From positions 10,077 to 74,076 of the forward strand of contig JAVBMJ010000025.1 in the NCBI GenBank assembly GCA_031552535.1: DNA of 64,000 nt, given 5' to 3'. Positions within the stretch are counted from its first letter, which is position 1, and each line of letters opens with the position of its first letter. This document shows positions 61,912 to 64,000 of the stretch, in pieces. The position numbers were made by a program, and so were the translations under genes. The stretch is from JAVBMJ01 sp031552535. Its GTDB lineage: Bacteria; Bacteroidota; Bacteroidia; Bacteroidales; Rikenellaceae. The notes beneath the pieces are model-generated. The model was not told where the DNA came from, ran no database searches, and saw only the letters and a program-made list of their open reading frames with translations.

Positions 61912-62939
61912 TAGAAATAACATTTTTGTAACATATTATTATACATTCGCTTTGCTCCTTCGGTATTCATCCATATAATCCGCTCAATGAAGGAGGTGCC
62001 TCCATCCTTATGCCTACCCGTACTTTTAGCTAAATCACGACCGGCAGCAGCCCCTGTTAATAATCCTGTCCCAGCCGCGATATACCAACCATCGAAGAAA
62101 GGGCGATCTTCGGTTATATTGCCTAAACCATTAAGTGCAACCTCTATCCCTGATTGCAATGCACCATTGGATAGCATCCCGGGTATTTGACATAGCATGT
62201 TATATCCAACCATTCCGGCACCTCCGATTGCTCCTCCAATGATCCCAATGTATGTGTTTGCACTACCCCAGTTCCAGTTTCCAGGGTTAAAAGGATTACC
62301 CTCATTGAAAAAATTAGATTGTACTCCTCCCATATATGCCATTGCGGCAATGAAAAGCCATGCAAACTCCCCATTGGGATCGACGTACATGTGCGGGTTG
62401 TTGCCGCAATAAGTGTACGGGCTGACAAATTGGATTGCCGGGTCCACGTTGAACCATCGTCCGAGTGCGGGGTCGTAGTGGCGCGAGCCGAAGTCGTAAA
62501 GACTGAGGATCGAGCTGCCTAACGACGAGCTGAAGGGCATGGTTTGCAGTTCCTTGCCCGAGAAAAGGTAAGGATTGGTGGCGAGGTGGTCGGCGGTCGC
62601 ATGAGCCATCCCGAACGGGTAGTAATCTGTTCGTTGTTCGCAGACGAGTTGGTTCGCCGCGCCTGTTCCGCCACCCAGACGGACAGCCGCCAGCACAGCC
62701 CGCGTCGAACCCAAGTGGTCGGTTTTGAAGTACTTGTACGTCCACCCCGCGTCACTGATAGTCACAAGACCCTCCGGCTGAAGCATATACCGCAACTCTT
62801 CCGGATTAACATACCCCGAAGCGCCACCCTCGGCCCCATAAACCATCACCCCACGGTAATAAGTCAAAGAACGTGCGCCGCCCGGCAAACCAACCTCAAC
62901 AGCCAGTTTCTCCCCGGCAGCGCTGTAAAGATAAAATAA
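61911..62939 (-). pseudogene. orphan Rhs C-terminal module lacking a start (displaced toxin tip)
   Basis: Open from just after a TGA (62940-62942) with no ATG near the beginning: YSAAGEKLAVEVGLPGGARS, then the Rhs-associated core: YFKTDHLGSTRAVL, DYYPFGMAHA, NPYLFSGKELQ, LYDFGSRHYDPALGRWFNVDP and FVSPYTYCGNNPHMYVDPNGE. After the core (from about residue 175), a variable tip of ~155 residues has glycine-rich hydrophobic stretches (YIGIIGGAIGGAGMVGYN, AAGTGLLTGAAAG) and ends QKCYF. It is a typical orphan tip left when a new tip displaced it. Possibly silent until recombined into the parent Rhs gene. Confidence 0.78.
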
Positions 62940-62951
62940 TCAACCCGCAAT

Positions 62952-62988
62952 AAAAAGGACTGCCTCTGAATACAAAGGCAGCCTTTTT
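62952..62988 (-). terminator. terminator after the second candidate immunity gene
   Basis: AAAAAGGACTGCCT (62952-62965) pairs with AGGCAGCCTTTTT (62976-62988), one bulged A. It lies 39 bases past the stop of the 148-residue gene and just upstream of the start-less Rhs module, so that module would be poorly transcribed by read-through. Confidence 0.85.
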
Positions 62989-63027
62989 ATTTATTATAGC
63001 ATTTGCAGTAAGTGTGATATGCTAAAA

Positions 63028-63474
63028 TTAAAACATTTCACATCGCAGAAGTGCGGTATTATTATCCGTATCTATAATAAAAACAGCGTAATTTGGCAAT
63101 CCGCCAGGTAATGTATCATATATAAAATAACCATTGTTAGGTACAGAAAAGTGCTTTCTTATAGCAACCGGCATCGGAAGGCGTTTAACATTTTTCGTTT
63201 CTAAATACCTAATGTTTTCTGGAGAGAGTCCTTTGAACTCAAAAATAATTTCGCATTCACCATCTCCATTAGGAAGCCAATTTTCTTCGAAAGATTTCAC
63301 CGTATAATCAAAATCCTTAAGGCTGATGTCAAACATACTCTTTAATATTCTGGTTGGAGTCTTAGAGGAATACTTACGATTAACATTTAATAATACCACG
63401 ACTACTACCAATGCCATTGACACACTAATAACCGAAATTATTAGTGATCTCGAAATTCTTAGGCCCTGTCTCAT
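63028..63474 (-). CDS. single-pass protein, candidate immunity to the Rhs tip
   Basis: 148 residues: one N-terminal membrane segment (SLIISVISVSMALVVVVVLL, about 10-29) and a soluble domain of ~115 residues (FEFKGLSPENIRYLETKN ... YAVFIIDTDNNTALLRCEMF). Begins three bases after the stop of the Rhs tip gene. AT-rich relative to the housekeeping genes, as for variable toxin/immunity pairs. The anchor with the domain likely in the periplasm would suit neutralising a toxin there. Family not recognised; role inferred from position. Confidence 0.65.
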   Translation of the reverse strand: MRQGLRISRSLIISVISVSMALVVVVVLLNVNRKYSSKTPTRILKSMFDISLKDFDYTVKSFEENWLPNGDGECEIIFEFKGLSPENIRYLETKNVKRLPMPVAIRKHFSVPNNGYFIYDTLPGGLPNYAVFIIDTDNNTALLRCEMF

Positions 63475-63477
63475 ATA

Positions 63478-64000
63478 CTAAAAGATTATTTTAAAGGAAG
63501 TTCCGGGCACTAATGTCCCGTATGTTCTTGTAATTATTTCATTTGGTTTTGATCTTACCCCCCATGGCAAAGAATTAAAGTCGTAAGTATCAGTAAATCC
63601 AGTGTAAATAATTTGCCCACTTTCTGTAAACTGGTAGTAAACCGTTGATCTGCCAAAAGAATATCTTAAATCCATATCTGATTCATAATAATTTATTGTT
63701 GTATTATAAGTTATACCCGGAACTCCATCGGCCTGATCAAATGTAATAATGCCTTTACTCATTAAATATTCAAATTCTTCTTTTGTTAAACGAAAATCTT
63801 TCCCTTCTCCATTACGATAATGTTTCTCCAATCTACGGAAGAAAGATGGTTCTTCCATCTCATGCATCAAATGGTTCAATGCCGTTACTGCCAATCCGCT
63901 GGCGGCGCCATCCAAGAAGTTGCCTCCGGAGATCATTGAACTTACGCCGCCCGAAAAAGCACCCATACCGAGCATGCCGCCCTTGCCGAGCGATCCGGTC
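63478..64000 (-). CDS. Rhs-type protein, C-terminal end with variable tip (5' end outside window)
   Basis: The frame is open to the window edge, so the gene is partial; an internal Met is not the start. The edge reads TGSLGKGGMLGMGAFSGGVSS, then GNFLDGAASGLAVTALNHLMHE, the glycine/alanine-rich stretch that often precedes an Rhs toxin tip. The last ~125 residues (from EEPSFFRRLEKHYRN) form the tip: LTKEEFEYLMSKG, then TYDFNSLPWGVRSKPNEIITRTYG. The catalytic type is not recognised. Followed at once by a candidate immunity gene. Confidence 0.7.
   Translation of the reverse strand, partial: TGSLGKGGMLGMGAFSGGVSSMISGGNFLDGAASGLAVTALNHLMHEMEEPSFFRRLEKHYRNGEGKDFRLTKEEFEYLMSKGIITFDQADGVPGITYNTTINYYESDMDLRYSFGRSTVYYQFTESGQIIYTGFTDTYDFNSLPWGVRSKPNEIITRTYGTLVPGTSFKIIF

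Noticed and set aside
1..64000. CRISPR array
   Set aside because: No set of regularly spaced direct repeats was seen. The repeats present are palindromic, dispersed and irregularly spaced.

Overview
This window reads as chromosomal DNA of a member of the Bacteroidota, most likely Bacteroidales. The evidence is a SusC/SusD polysaccharide-utilisation locus (PUL) with a hybrid two-component regulator, lipoproteins with Bacteroidota-style lipoboxes, a Rho factor with a large disordered insertion, and Bacteroidota-type promoters (-33 TTTG, -7 TAnnTTTG) before several genes. Coding DNA is GC-rich with AT-rich gaps, which would fit a gut lineage such as Alistipes. The genus is inference.

Layout. 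1-8.8 kb: a partial gene, a small Cys-containing protein with an ABC-F ATPase, a convergent overlapping pair of acetyltransferase-like proteins, a lipoprotein M3 peptidase (dcp-like) and rsmE. 8.9-16.5 kb: a six-gene operon resembling hydrogenase-4 (HyfB, C, E, F, G and a fused HyfH/I). Its catalytic subunit lacks the Ni-binding cysteines, and its small subunit lacks all four proximal-cluster cysteines, so it is an energy-converting-hydrogenase-related (Ehr-like) complex and not a hydrogenase. 16.6-17.9 kb: thyA-folA. 18-36.2 kb: a leftward PUL (three Ser-type sulfatases, a GH2 glycosidase, SusC, SusD, a surface lipoprotein) divergent from a hybrid sensor whose phospho-acceptor His is Asn and whose receiver Asp is Glu. 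36.2-38.5 kb: a lower-GC island with a promoter plus a large RNA hairpin, an IS1595-like transposase and small orphan genes. 38.5-55 kb: mostly housekeeping genes (agmatinase-like, superoxide dismutase, OmpA-like lipoprotein, purA, TPR protein, MFS transporter, DHH phosphoesterase, nhaA, rho, flippase-like protein, acyl-CoA ligase). 55.3 kb: tRNA-Gly(CCC). 55.6-61.2 kb: an AraC regulator divergent from two ABC half-transporters and an O-methyltransferase. 61.2-64 kb: an Rhs C-terminal region with a variable tip, a neighbouring candidate immunity gene, one displaced start-less Rhs tip with its own candidate immunity gene, and a third Rhs scrap.

The PUL parts probably act together: sulfatases and the GH2 enzyme trim a sulfated glycan, the SusD and surface lipoproteins bind it, SusC imports it and the hybrid sensor senses a breakdown product. 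The Hyf-like operon keeps its ion-pumping membrane arm but lacks a recognisable redox centre in the catalytic position, so its energy input is unknown.

A dispersed repeat family runs through the gaps: long (~160 bp) copies with inverted ends of the type AGAARCTGTTT at 15503, 39781 and 40017, plus short palindromic derivatives. One long copy sits inside the Hyf-like operon and artificially extends the next reading frame. All coordinates, motifs and stems were read by eye. No database search or folding calculation was possible.
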